Assembly: GCF_027627475.1 (NCBI RefSeq)
Contig: NZ_CP115484.1
Location: 3,394,001 to 3,458,000 of the forward strand
Direction: 5' to 3'
Source of the DNA: Paenibacillus sp. SYP-B4298
Lineage (GTDB): Bacteria > Bacillota > Bacilli > Paenibacillales > Paenibacillaceae
Length of the DNA: 64,000 bases
The notes beneath the pieces were generated by a model, which worked only from the letters and a program-made list of their open reading frames with translations, did no database searches and was not told the DNA's origin. Shown here one piece after another: positions 33,818 through 41,649 of this stretch. How positions within the stretch are numbered: the first letter of the stretch is position 1; each line of letters starts with the position of its first letter. The position numbers were made by a program, and so were the translations under genes.

Positions 33818-34944
33818 ACCGCTATTTCTATTATGGATTTCTATACGTGGCATTGATCAACATCATGCTGTTCGTGCCCAATATCCTCCTGCAGAACCGC
33901 TATACCGGCTCCATCTCCTCCATGGCGCTGGCCATTCCTGCAGGTACGCTGTTTGCTCTGCTGTTCGCATCCTCCATCACGAAATTTCCGGGCAAGGCCA
34001 TTCCCGAAATTATGTACGAGCATCATCCCCGCTGGCTTGTTTCTCCAGTGCTATGGATGATGGCAATCGTCTATTTTCTTGGCTCTGTCATCGTGCTGGT
34101 GGCCTTCTCCGTCGTCATTAACCGTTTCTATAACCCGGATACGAGCTCTGCGGTCGTGTTATATTTACTCATCGCTGCCAGTGTCTATTATTCCACCCGA
34201 TCCACGCTGTCCTTGCTGTTTATTCTGGAGATGATGATCATTATCAATGCGCCGCTCATCTTCTTCGTGCTAGGCAAAGCGCTATTCTCGAGCAGCTTCA
34301 ATTGGGACGCGATCCGCACGGTTGCCAATTATTTTCGCGTCAGGCCCAACATTGAATCCTTTGCTGCAGCCACCTATATTTTCTCGGGCTATCTGAACAT
34401 GTCCATGGTGAACCGGGCGCTGCCGCCGAACTTCCGGCTGAAGTACCGCTGGCTTATCCCGCTCATTGGCACAATAGCCTTGTTGTCCTCCGTATTCATC
34501 CCGATCGGGTTTCACGGAACAGAGGGGGTCGAGGAGTACTTGTTTGTCTGGAGCGTCACAGCCGATTCGATGAAGATGGAATACGGCTTTATAGAGCGTG
34601 TGCTCTTCCTGTACCTGATCCTTTATCTGAATCTGACGCTGCTATTCACGACCTTCGGATGGCATCAGGCGATGGAATTTATCAAGAGCACCTTCAAGTC
34701 CCACACGCCCAAGCTTGATGAGGACAAGACAACGCGAAGCAACTGGATCATTGGCATCGCCTTTGCCGTCATTACAGCGCTCTACAGTCTTGCCGTGAAT
34801 GAGAAGCTTAACTTCAACATTGCCGCAGTCTGGCTCATCGTGCGCTTGTTCGTCGAGTTACTCGCAGTGGTCTGGCTGTTCATCCTGTCCTACAAGCAAG
34901 TCAGGAGGGCACGAGCCAAAAGGAAGGAGGGAAACGAAGAATGA
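33814..34944 (+). CDS. Spore germinant receptor B subunit (GerB permease family)
   Basis: 376 residues from the ATG at 33814, which overlaps the GerA stop; the frame extends upstream inside gerA and is not used. About ten membrane segments, as in the APC-type transporter-like GerB subunits that bind the germinant in the spore inner membrane. Blocks such as YEHHPRWLVSPVLWMMAIVYFLG and MNMSMVNRALPPNF-like turns fit the family. The stop overlaps gerC (ATGA). Confidence 0.92.
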   Translation: MNRYFYYGFLYVALINIMLFVPNILLQNRYTGSISSMALAIPAGTLFALLFASSITKFPGKAIPEIMYEHHPRWLVSPVLWMMAIVYFLGSVIVLVAFSVVINRFYNPDTSSAVVLYLLIAASVYYSTRSTLSLLFILEMMIIINAPLIFFVLGKALFSSSFNWDAIRTVANYFRVRPNIESFAAATYIFSGYLNMSMVNRALPPNFRLKYRWLIPLIGTIALLSSVFIPIGFHGTEGVEEYLFVWSVTADSMKMEYGFIERVLFLYLILYLNLTLLFTTFGWHQAMEFIKSTFKSHTPKLDEDKTTRSNWIIGIAFAVITALYSLAVNEKLNFNIAAVWLIVRLFVELLAVVWLFILSYKQVRRARAKRKEGNEE

Positions 34945-36041
34945 GAGGGTCGACTACCCGCATCGCGGCTAGCCTATTGGTTCTCCTGCTGCTTGGCGGA
35001 TGCGGCTTCAAGGATATAGACAAACGATTATTCGTGGTGGCGACGGGCATCGATAACAGCGGCAATCCGGACAAGCCGTACCGCATTACGTTGCGTCTGG
35101 CCGTTACATCGCCCAAGATTGAGCCTGGAGCAGGCCAATCGCAAGTAGAGACCATCGAAGCGCGGACGATTGCGGAGGGGGTACGTGAGCTGAAGTCCTA
35201 TGTGGATAAAGAGCTGGATTTCGGCCAATGCAAAATCTTTATGATCGGGGAACAGCTTGCTCGTACCGAAATTAAACCCCCTCTCTCCTGGATGATCCGT
35301 CGGCGGGACATTCAGGCGATCTCCAATGTCTCGATCGGCTATCCCAGCGCGGAAGCAATCCTGCAGATTGAGCCGAAGACCGAGCGCTACCCTGGCAATA
35401 TGCTGTTTCTGTCGTTCGGGCAGGAAGGGACAGAATCGTCCTATACGGTGACGCAGCTCGCATTCGAGCTAGGCAGACGGCTCACCGAGAAGGGGCTGGA
35501 TCCGATTCTGCCAATCATTTACCCGGATAATGGCTCGTACCGGATCAACCAGGCCGGAATCTTCAACAAAGAGAAGCTATTGACAATCCTCAAGCCTGAG
35601 GAGACACAACTGTTCAACCAGATTTCCAATACGGAGCTGAAGTCCAGCATCGGGGGCAATGTTGAGGAGGACCCTTATGTACTGACCGTCGGCAGCATCA
35701 GATCCACCTATAGAACCAACAAAAATGACCAGGGCAAGCTGGTCATCGAGTTCAATATTCGAATGAAGGGTCTGCTGGAGGAAGCGCCCAAGATGGTGTT
35801 CAATAAGGACTGGAGTGTGATCGAACATCACATAGCCACCCAATACAATACATCCGTCAAGAAGCTGCTAACCAAGTTTCAGAAGCTGGGTGTCGACCCG
35901 ATCGGCTTCGGCCTGCGCTACCGGGCGACCCATTACAGCGGCGACGGCTCCTCCTGGAAGGAGTGGCTGAGCTTGTACCCCGAAGCCGAATTCAAGGTCA
36001 ACACAAAAATCACGGTCGAAGGCACAGGCTTGATCAAATAA
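34941..36041 (+). CDS. Spore germinant receptor C subunit (Ger(x)C lipoprotein)
   Basis: 366 residues. The lipobox LLLLGGCGFKDID gives a lipid-anchored protein on the outer face of the spore inner membrane. The KDIDKRLFVVATGID start and the RDIQAISNVSIGYP and EFKVNTKITVEGTGLI segments match Ger(x)C proteins. Start and stop of the three ger genes overlap by 4 bases each, so the operon is complete and tightly coupled. No terminator is obvious in the following 110 bases. Confidence 0.92.
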   Translation: MRGSTTRIAASLLVLLLLGGCGFKDIDKRLFVVATGIDNSGNPDKPYRITLRLAVTSPKIEPGAGQSQVETIEARTIAEGVRELKSYVDKELDFGQCKIFMIGEQLARTEIKPPLSWMIRRRDIQAISNVSIGYPSAEAILQIEPKTERYPGNMLFLSFGQEGTESSYTVTQLAFELGRRLTEKGLDPILPIIYPDNGSYRINQAGIFNKEKLLTILKPEETQLFNQISNTELKSSIGGNVEEDPYVLTVGSIRSTYRTNKNDQGKLVIEFNIRMKGLLEEAPKMVFNKDWSVIEHHIATQYNTSVKKLLTKFQKLGVDPIGFGLRYRATHYSGDGSSWKEWLSLYPEAEFKVNTKITVEGTGLIK

Positions 36042-36151
36042 CGTCTGTGCCCCTGTTGGCTGGATACGCCCCTATCGGCGACATCATTCACCTTGATCGC
36101 GCTGAGCAGAAAGAGGCGTAGAGGGCTTCCATAGTGGAATGACCATTAGAG

Positions 36152-37327
36152 CTACTGCCGTATTAACCGACTTGTATGACGCAGCGCTTCGATATCCCCT
36201 GCGCCGATACCGAACATGACCGCACGCAGCTCAAAGGCAATCTGTGCAAATTGGCGATGGAGCGCCTCCTCCCAGCGATCCGGCGAGGCGCCCTGGAGTG
36301 CGGCAGCCGGCAGCAACATACGGCCGAAGCCTGCCAGATTCGCCCCTAGCGCCAGCGCCTTGGCCGCATCTACGCCGCTGGCCAGCCCGCCGCTGGCAAT
36401 CAGCAGCGCCTCCGGCGCCGCCTCGCGAATCTCCGCGATGCAATCGGCCGTACTGTTGCCCCAATCGGCAAACGCCTCGGCGGCAAGCCGCTTCATTGGG
36501 TCGGCGCTGCGGAATTTCTCTACCTGGCTCCAGGAGGTGCCCCCTGCGCCAGCCGCATCGATGAACGCGACACCCGCACCCTGCAGAGCGCGTGCGGTCT
36601 CCCCGTCCACGCCCCAGCCGACCTCCTTGATCCCGACTGGCACGTCCAGAGCAGCGCACACCTGCTCGATCTTGCGCAGCAGGCCGCCAAAATCCGTATC
36701 CCCCTCCATCTGGAATATCTCCTGCATGCTGTTCAGATGAAGCACCAATGCATCCGCATCCGCCAGCTCGACTGCCCTGCGGCATTGCTCCACTCCGTAG
36801 CCGTAATTGAATTGCACCGCTCCCAGATTCGCAATAATCGGCACATCCGGCGCATAGCTGCGAATCTGAAAGGTTGGCGCCACCTCCGCATTCTCGATCG
36901 CTGCCCGCATGGATCCAAGACCAATCGCCCAGCCATGCGCCTGCGCGGCTACTGCCAATCTACGGTTAATTTCACCGGCCTCGGCTGTACCGCCAGTCAT
37001 CGAGCTGACCAGCAGCGGCGCCTGCAGGCGGCGTCCCAACCATTCGCTCTCCAGCGAAATCTCATTCAGCGCAAGCTCGGGCAGCGCACAATGCCGGAAC
37101 CGTAAGCGCTCCAGGCCTGTGGTGATTCCACTCCCCTGCACCTGCTCCTCCAGACAGATCCGAATATGCTCCCCTTTGCGCTTCGCCGTCGCCTCCGCAA
37201 TCTGTACCGAAGCTTCACTATGCAGAGCCCCTTCTCCTGCCGAGCTTCGAGCAGCTTGCGCCGCTGCATCTGCCGCGTTATCCGTCTTCCCTTCCTGCTT
37301 GCTATGCTTGTCCCGAAGCGTTGTCAT
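36152..37327 (-). CDS. fni: Type 2 isopentenyl-diphosphate delta-isomerase
   Basis: 391 residues from the ATG at 37327, which has AAGGAGAG 6 bases upstream. The FMN- and NADPH-dependent enzyme interconverts IPP and DMAPP, completing the MEP pathway that includes ispG in this window. The core begins RKGEHIRICLEE and shows LLVSSMTGGTAEAGEINRRLA, GLGSMRAAIEN, and IKEVGWGVDGETARALQGAG. Compared with the usual 345-350 residues there is an extra N-terminal stretch of about 45 residues rich in Ala, Glu and Ser. The open frame continues upstream to 37561 but that part looks like non-coding sequence. Confidence 0.9.
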   Translation of the reverse strand: MTTLRDKHSKQEGKTDNAADAAAQAARSSAGEGALHSEASVQIAEATAKRKGEHIRICLEEQVQGSGITTGLERLRFRHCALPELALNEISLESEWLGRRLQAPLLVSSMTGGTAEAGEINRRLAVAAQAHGWAIGLGSMRAAIENAEVAPTFQIRSYAPDVPIIANLGAVQFNYGYGVEQCRRAVELADADALVLHLNSMQEIFQMEGDTDFGGLLRKIEQVCAALDVPVGIKEVGWGVDGETARALQGAGVAFIDAAGAGGTSWSQVEKFRSADPMKRLAAEAFADWGNSTADCIAEIREAAPEALLIASGGLASGVDAAKALALGANLAGFGRMLLPAAALQGASPDRWEEALHRQFAQIAFELRAVMFGIGAGDIEALRHTSRLIRQ

Positions 37328-37587
37328 CTGTCTCTCTCCTTCCATATCCTCACCGTACAACCAGCCCAGCTCTTCATGCAGCCTGAGCTCATCATGAACA
37401 AGCTGACACACCGCCACTGCTGTACCGTACTTTAAGCCGTTCAACTGTCGATGGAATGTCCTGCCCACCAACGGCGCACACTTTCCGTTCATCATAACAA
37501 AGCGCCTGTTGCGAGCGCAAGCCAGGGTCATTCCTCTCTTTATTTTGATCATTATAATCATTTTACTGAATTATTTAATCATTTTTA
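37328..37587. other. Divergent control region of fni and nagB
   Basis: The right half (37540-37646) is extremely A+T-rich. Toward fni, a TATAAT (minus strand, 37561-37556) lies about 230 bases before its start, so a long leader is possible. No conserved RNA motif is recognised in the leader. The nagB-side promoter is listed separately. Confidence 0.4.
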
Positions 37588-37616
37588 TTGTTATAATCTT
37601 TATAATTAATTATAAT
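37588..37616 (+). promoter_or_regulatory. nagBA promoter with overlapping palindrome
   Basis: TTGTTA (37588-37593), 17 bases, and TATAAT (37611-37616). The perfect palindrome TATAATTAATTATA (37601-37614) overlaps the -10 box, a likely repressor site. It does not resemble the GntR-type NagR operator. The DeoR-type regulator at 39854-40651 is a candidate, by position only. Confidence 0.6.
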
Positions 37617-37646
37617 GAAGACAACGAAGCGAGGGAGATGAGCTGA

Positions 37647-38405
37647 ATGAAGATCAAGGTATTTGCAGGACAAGATGAGCTGGATCGCTACGCTGCGGGA
37701 CTGCTCTTACACATCGTAAGCCAACAGGAGCGTCCTGTATTAGGACTGGCAACTGGCTCTACTCCGATCGGCATCTATCAAGCTATGGTTCAGGCGGCGT
37801 CGCAGTCGGGGCTTTCCTTCCGCCATGCAACCACGTATAATTTGGATGAATACGTCGGTCTTGCCCCCGACCATGAGCAAAGCTACCGTTATTACATGGA
37901 GAAGCACCTGTTCCGCCATCTGGATATACCTGCCTCCCAGACGCATATTCCCGATGGACGGGCAGTTGATCTGCAGGCAGAGTGCCGCAGATATGATGCG
38001 ATGCTCGCCGCGCAGCCGCTGGATGTCCAACTGCTCGGCATTGGCCATAACGGACATATCGGCTTCAATGAGCCGGCCGAGGAGCTGCGCAGCGGAACGC
38101 ATGTGGTCCAGTTGAAGGAGGAGACGCGGGCGGCCAACGCCAGATTCTTCAACCATCAAGACGAAGTGCCTGATCGTGCGCTAACGATGGGGGTAGGCTC
38201 GATACTGAAGGCCAAACAGATCATACTCGTCGCCAGAGGAGCGGACAAGGCTCAGATTGTGAAGCAGGCTCTGCAGGGACCGATAACGACCCGTGTTCCT
38301 GCTTCTCTGCTGCAGACTCATGCCCATGTAACCGTTCTGCTGGACCGGGATGCAGGAAGGGAATGGATGGAAGATGGAACGAAAGTCGAAATGGCACATT
38401 CATAA
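37647..38405 (+). CDS. nagB: Glucosamine-6-phosphate deaminase
   Basis: 252 residues. Converts glucosamine 6-phosphate to fructose 6-phosphate and ammonia. Active-site blocks are complete: GLATGSTPIGIY (phosphate loop), NLDEYVGL with the catalytic Asp, and GIGHNGHIGFNEPAEEL with His and Glu. The ATG follows GAGGGAGATGAGC. The N-acetylglucosamine 6-phosphate deacetylase gene overlaps its end, so the amino-sugar route GlcNAc-6P to Fru-6P is encoded as one unit, although the usual order is nagA-nagB. Confidence 0.95.
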   Translation: MKIKVFAGQDELDRYAAGLLLHIVSQQERPVLGLATGSTPIGIYQAMVQAASQSGLSFRHATTYNLDEYVGLAPDHEQSYRYYMEKHLFRHLDIPASQTHIPDGRAVDLQAECRRYDAMLAAQPLDVQLLGIGHNGHIGFNEPAEELRSGTHVVQLKEETRAANARFFNHQDEVPDRALTMGVGSILKAKQIILVARGADKAQIVKQALQGPITTRVPASLLQTHAHVTVLLDRDAGREWMEDGTKVEMAHS

Positions 38406-39552
38406 TGTACAGCTCGTTCTTGAGGATCGTGTAGTTGAAGGCGCGGTAAGCGTGGAGAATGGTCAGATTGCCGCGGTACTGCCTGCGGGGAGTCGCCTGC
38501 CCGATGACGGCCGGCCTGTACTCGACGGGGGCGGCGGCTATCTGCTGCCAGGCTTCATCGATATGCACATCCATGGCGGCAATGGGAGCGAATATATGGA
38601 GGCGACGATGGATGCTTTCTCTACCATCTCCCGCTTTCATGCCGGACACGGCACGACCGGCCTGCTCGCCACGACCGTTACAGCCTCTCGTGAGGATACC
38701 GAAGCGGTGCTTCGCTGTGCTGATGCTTTTCGTCAGGAAAGTGGCAGCTATGCCAAGCTGCTGGGCGTTCATCTGGAGGGGCCGTTCATCAGTCCCAAGT
38801 GGCCCGGCGCACAGAATCCGTCCTACATCACGGAGCCGCAGCTCGATTGGGTTCAGGACTGGGAGGCTCGCTATCCTGGACTAATCCGCCAACTGACCTT
38901 GGCTCCGGAGAGCAAGGGAGCGCTGGAGCTGATCGGCTGGCTAAGCAAGCGGGGCATTATCGCCGCTGCCGGGCATACCGATGCGGATTATGAGACGATC
39001 CTGACAGCGGCAGATTACGGGCTGAGTCAGGCCGTTCATACGTATAATGCGATGACGCCGCTCCATCACCGCAAGCCGGGCACCGTCGGTGCTGTACTGA
39101 CCCATGATGGCATCTGCGCCGAGCTGATTGCCGACGGGCATCATGTACATCCAGGCGCTATCAAGCTCCTGCTGCGCGCCAAGCCGCTAGAGCAGGTCGT
39201 GCTCATCACTGACGCGATGTCTGCAGCCGGGCTGGGCAACGGTACGTACAAGCTTGGCGAGCTGGACGTGCTCGTGCAGGAAGGCGTAGCCACGCTGGCT
39301 AAGGAAGGCAATCTGGCGGGCAGCACGCTGACGATGATTCAGGCATTCCGCTTCATGATGGAGCAGGCAGGTCTGAGCATATGGGAAGCCAGTCAACTGG
39401 GCAGCGCCAATCCTGCCCGCCGCCTCGGGCTGTGGGAACAGACCGGAAGCATCGCCGCAGGCAAGCATGCCGATCTCGTCTGGACAGACAGCGACTTCCA
39501 GATTCGGCAAACCTGGGTCGAAGGGAAGCCTGTGCTGACCGATGGGGTGTAA
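38374..39552 (+). CDS. nagA: N-acetylglucosamine-6-phosphate deacetylase
   Basis: 392 residues from the ATG at 38374; other in-frame or nearby starts exist at 38350, but the GGAAGGGAATGG stretch best serves this one. Amidohydrolase fold with metal site blocks GFIDMHIHGGNG, HLEGPFISPKWPGAQ, AAGHTDADYE and catalytic Asp in LITDAMSAAG. The gene overlaps nagB by 32 bases. The substrate GlcNAc-6P would come from a PTS or kinase that is not in this window. Confidence 0.94.
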   Translation: MERKSKWHIHNVQLVLEDRVVEGAVSVENGQIAAVLPAGSRLPDDGRPVLDGGGGYLLPGFIDMHIHGGNGSEYMEATMDAFSTISRFHAGHGTTGLLATTVTASREDTEAVLRCADAFRQESGSYAKLLGVHLEGPFISPKWPGAQNPSYITEPQLDWVQDWEARYPGLIRQLTLAPESKGALELIGWLSKRGIIAAAGHTDADYETILTAADYGLSQAVHTYNAMTPLHHRKPGTVGAVLTHDGICAELIADGHHVHPGAIKLLLRAKPLEQVVLITDAMSAAGLGNGTYKLGELDVLVQEGVATLAKEGNLAGSTLTMIQAFRFMMEQAGLSIWEASQLGSANPARRLGLWEQTGSIAAGKHADLVWTDSDFQIRQTWVEGKPVLTDGV

Positions 39553-39603
39553 CGCTGCTCCCCGATAGACAGCACGAATTCTGAATAAGCCACAGCATGA
39601 CAA

Positions 39604-39651
39604 CAGCTCCGCGATTCGCACATCCATGGTGTGCTGCCCATCGCGGAGCTG
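39604..39651. terminator. Hairpin after nagA
   Basis: CAGCTCCGCGAT (39604-39615) and ATCGCGGAGCTG (39640-39651) form a perfect 12-bp stem, 50 bases after the nagA stop. No T-run follows, so it may act with the next element. Confidence 0.6.
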
Positions 39652-39690
39652 CTGTGTTATGTAGCCTGCTGGAGACGGATGACGTCTTAT

Positions 39691-39857
39691 CTAGGTCGTG
39701 TCTGAAAACCCGTTCAAGGGCATCTCTCCCCGCCTTTTCGCCCCATGCTGCGTTGCTTTTTCTTGACGTACCCCCAGTACGCCTGCGAAAAAGCGCCTTG
39801 CCTGGAACGAAAATTCGGCCAGATCTGTTCCGTTCAGAGTTTTCAGACACGCCCTAG
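39691..39857. mobile_element. Full-length MITE-like inverted-repeat element (locus A), 167 bp
   Basis: The left end CTAGGTCGTGTCTGAAAAC (39691-39709) and the right end GTTTTCAGACACGCCCTAG (39839-39857) are inverted copies with one mismatch over 19 bases. Inside, GCTTTTTC/GAAAAAGC and CGTAC/GTACG make the centre of a long imperfect hairpin. No transposase is encoded. It sits between the convergent nagA and deoR genes. The right terminal TAG is the stop codon of deoR. Relatives or fragments occur at 16175, 32371 and 63520. Confidence 0.75.
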
Positions 39858-40651
39858 ACATCGGCAATATGAATCTCCAGCCCCTTGCCTCCTAGTACAG
39901 CTCCTAGTGCAGCGCTCAGTTCCTCAGGCAATGGCCGATCCGTAATTAGACCATGCAGTTGATCCGGGGTAGCCACCGAGAACAGCGAGGTGTGACCCAG
40001 CTTCGTATGGTCGAACAGCACATACGTCCATCTGGAGCGCCGCAGCAGTGCTTTGGCGATCTGGGCTTCCTGCTCCGAGTAGACCGTAATGCCGCTCTCT
40101 GCTGTCATGCCGTCTGCCCCAATGAACATTTTGCCTATATGGAGCTGGGCTACCATGCCCTCACCCAGCGGCCCGCATAGCTCAAAGCTGTTATGCCGCA
40201 TAATGCCTCCGGTGACCACCACCTGAATATCGCTGCCCGCCAGCTCCATCGCAATATTGATTGCATTGGTGACCACAGTGATGCCGCGCCGCACCTTGAG
40301 CAGCTTGGCCAGCAGGTAGTTCGTCGTGCCTCCCGACAAGCCCACCACGTCTCCCTCATGGATGAGCGAGGCGGCCTTGGCGGCGATTCGCTCCTTCTCC
40401 AGATAGGAAATCTCCGTCTTCTCGGCAAATGCCAGATCATGGACGGCGTGCATCCCCCTATACAATGCCCCGCCTAGCGTGCGTATGATCGGCTCCGTCT
40501 TCTCCATTGTCTCCAGATCGCGCCTGGCCGTCGCTTCCGAGCAGCCGAAGCGCTCCACGATCTCCGGGATCGATATTTTGCCCTGCTGCTTCAGCAGCAG
40601 CATGAGCTGGTCTCTGCGGCGCTGTCCTTTCGAACCTTGCGCTTCGCTCAT
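39854..40651 (-). CDS. DeoR-family transcriptional regulator
   Basis: 265 residues from the ATG at 40651, preceded by GGTGGAG 9 bases upstream. The N-terminal winged helix-turn-helix (about 10-65) has QQGKISIPEIVERFGCSEATARRDLETME. The C-terminal sugar-phosphate sensor domain shows GDVVGLSGGTTNYLLAKLL and FIGADGMTAESGITV, as in DeoR-type repressors that bind phosphorylated sugars. The kdgK stop lies 2 bases upstream, so both are cotranscribed. The final codon and the TAG stop fall in the end of the mobile element, so the extreme C-terminus may have been altered. Confidence 0.9.
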   Translation of the reverse strand: MSEAQGSKGQRRRDQLMLLLKQQGKISIPEIVERFGCSEATARRDLETMEKTEPIIRTLGGALYRGMHAVHDLAFAEKTEISYLEKERIAAKAASLIHEGDVVGLSGGTTNYLLAKLLKVRRGITVVTNAINIAMELAGSDIQVVVTGGIMRHNSFELCGPLGEGMVAQLHIGKMFIGADGMTAESGITVYSEQEAQIAKALLRRSRWTYVLFDHTKLGHTSLFSVATPDQLHGLITDRPLPEELSAALGAVLGGKGLEIHIADV

Positions 40652-40653
40652 CG

Positions 40654-41610
40654 TTACCGCTCCACCCATGCTTTATTGCCCAACTGCTGCTCCACCATGG
40701 CGCGCACTGGAAGCGCCTCCCAATCCCCTTTGGTCTGTACAGCCAGCGAGCCCCCTACACTGGCAAGGCGCACCGCCTCCTCGGTGCTGAGTCCCTGCTG
40801 CACGCCATAGAGGAAGCCAGCACAGAACGCATCGCCTGCTCCGACCGTATCCACAACCTGCTGCGCCGGGAAGAACGGCACCTCAGTGCGCGTTCCCTTG
40901 TCCAGTATGACCGTCTTCTCGCCTACCCCTTTAATGACGCATACCGCTGGCAACGCGGACAGCTTGTCTACGACGGCCTCGAAGTCGTCGGTCTCATAAA
41001 TCAATTGCAGCTCATCCCAGCCCGGCAGGAAATAATCCGCTTGGGCAGCAAGCGGCAGCAGTGCAGCGCGTGCCTCTTCGATCGTCCAGAGCTTCAGTCG
41101 CAGATTCGGGTCAAAGCAGACCTTCACACCCGCATCCTTGGCAATTCGCACCGCCTCGCGCACCGTCTCCAGGCAATTGCTGCTCAGCGCAGCCGTAATA
41201 CCGGTCACATGCAGCAGCTTGCTGCCCTGGATATACGCGGCGTCCAGATCCTCGGGCTGCATCTTGCTGGCTGCGGAGTTCTTGCGATAATAATGGACAG
41301 CGACACGTCCTGCTACCTTCTCGCGGAACATGAGGCCGGTCGACTCTCCCTCGACCAGCTTCGCTTGCGCCACATCCACCCCTTCGCCGCGCAGCGTCTT
41401 ATAGATGCTTGTTCCGAACGGATCCGCGCCCAGATGGCCGAACCAGCCCACCGAGCCGCCCAGCCGCGCAATTCCGATCGCCACATTACTCTCCGCCCCG
41501 CCAAAGCCCTGACTGAGCTGCGGCGCACGCTCCAATCCTTTATCGTCTACAGGCATGAATAAAGCCATCGTCTCTCCAAAGGTAATAATATCCGGCGATT
41601 TCACAGTCAT
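40654..41610 (-). CDS. kdgK: PfkB-family sugar kinase, probably 2-keto-3-deoxygluconate kinase
   Basis: 318 residues. The ribokinase fold shows FGETMALFMPVDD at the N-terminus, GFGGAESNVAIGIARLG, and the catalytic GAGDAFCAGF with Asp near residue 255. The GETM(A/V)-start and the YYRKNSAAS segment favour KdgK, but a fructokinase-like enzyme cannot be excluded. It is the middle of recQ-kdgK-deoR on the minus strand. No aldolase or uronate genes are adjacent. Confidence 0.85.
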   Translation of the reverse strand: MTVKSPDIITFGETMALFMPVDDKGLERAPQLSQGFGGAESNVAIGIARLGGSVGWFGHLGADPFGTSIYKTLRGEGVDVAQAKLVEGESTGLMFREKVAGRVAVHYYRKNSAASKMQPEDLDAAYIQGSKLLHVTGITAALSSNCLETVREAVRIAKDAGVKVCFDPNLRLKLWTIEEARAALLPLAAQADYFLPGWDELQLIYETDDFEAVVDKLSALPAVCVIKGVGEKTVILDKGTRTEVPFFPAQQVVDTVGAGDAFCAGFLYGVQQGLSTEEAVRLASVGGSLAVQTKGDWEALPVRAMVEQQLGNKAWVER

Positions 41611-41649
41611 CTTGCATCCCCCTGTTCCGGCCGAAGCCGTATGTATGCT

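Noticed and set aside
37328-37561. The N-terminal extension of the IPP isomerase frame with ATG codons
   Set aside because: The ribosome binding site favours the start at 37327, and the upstream codons do not look like protein.
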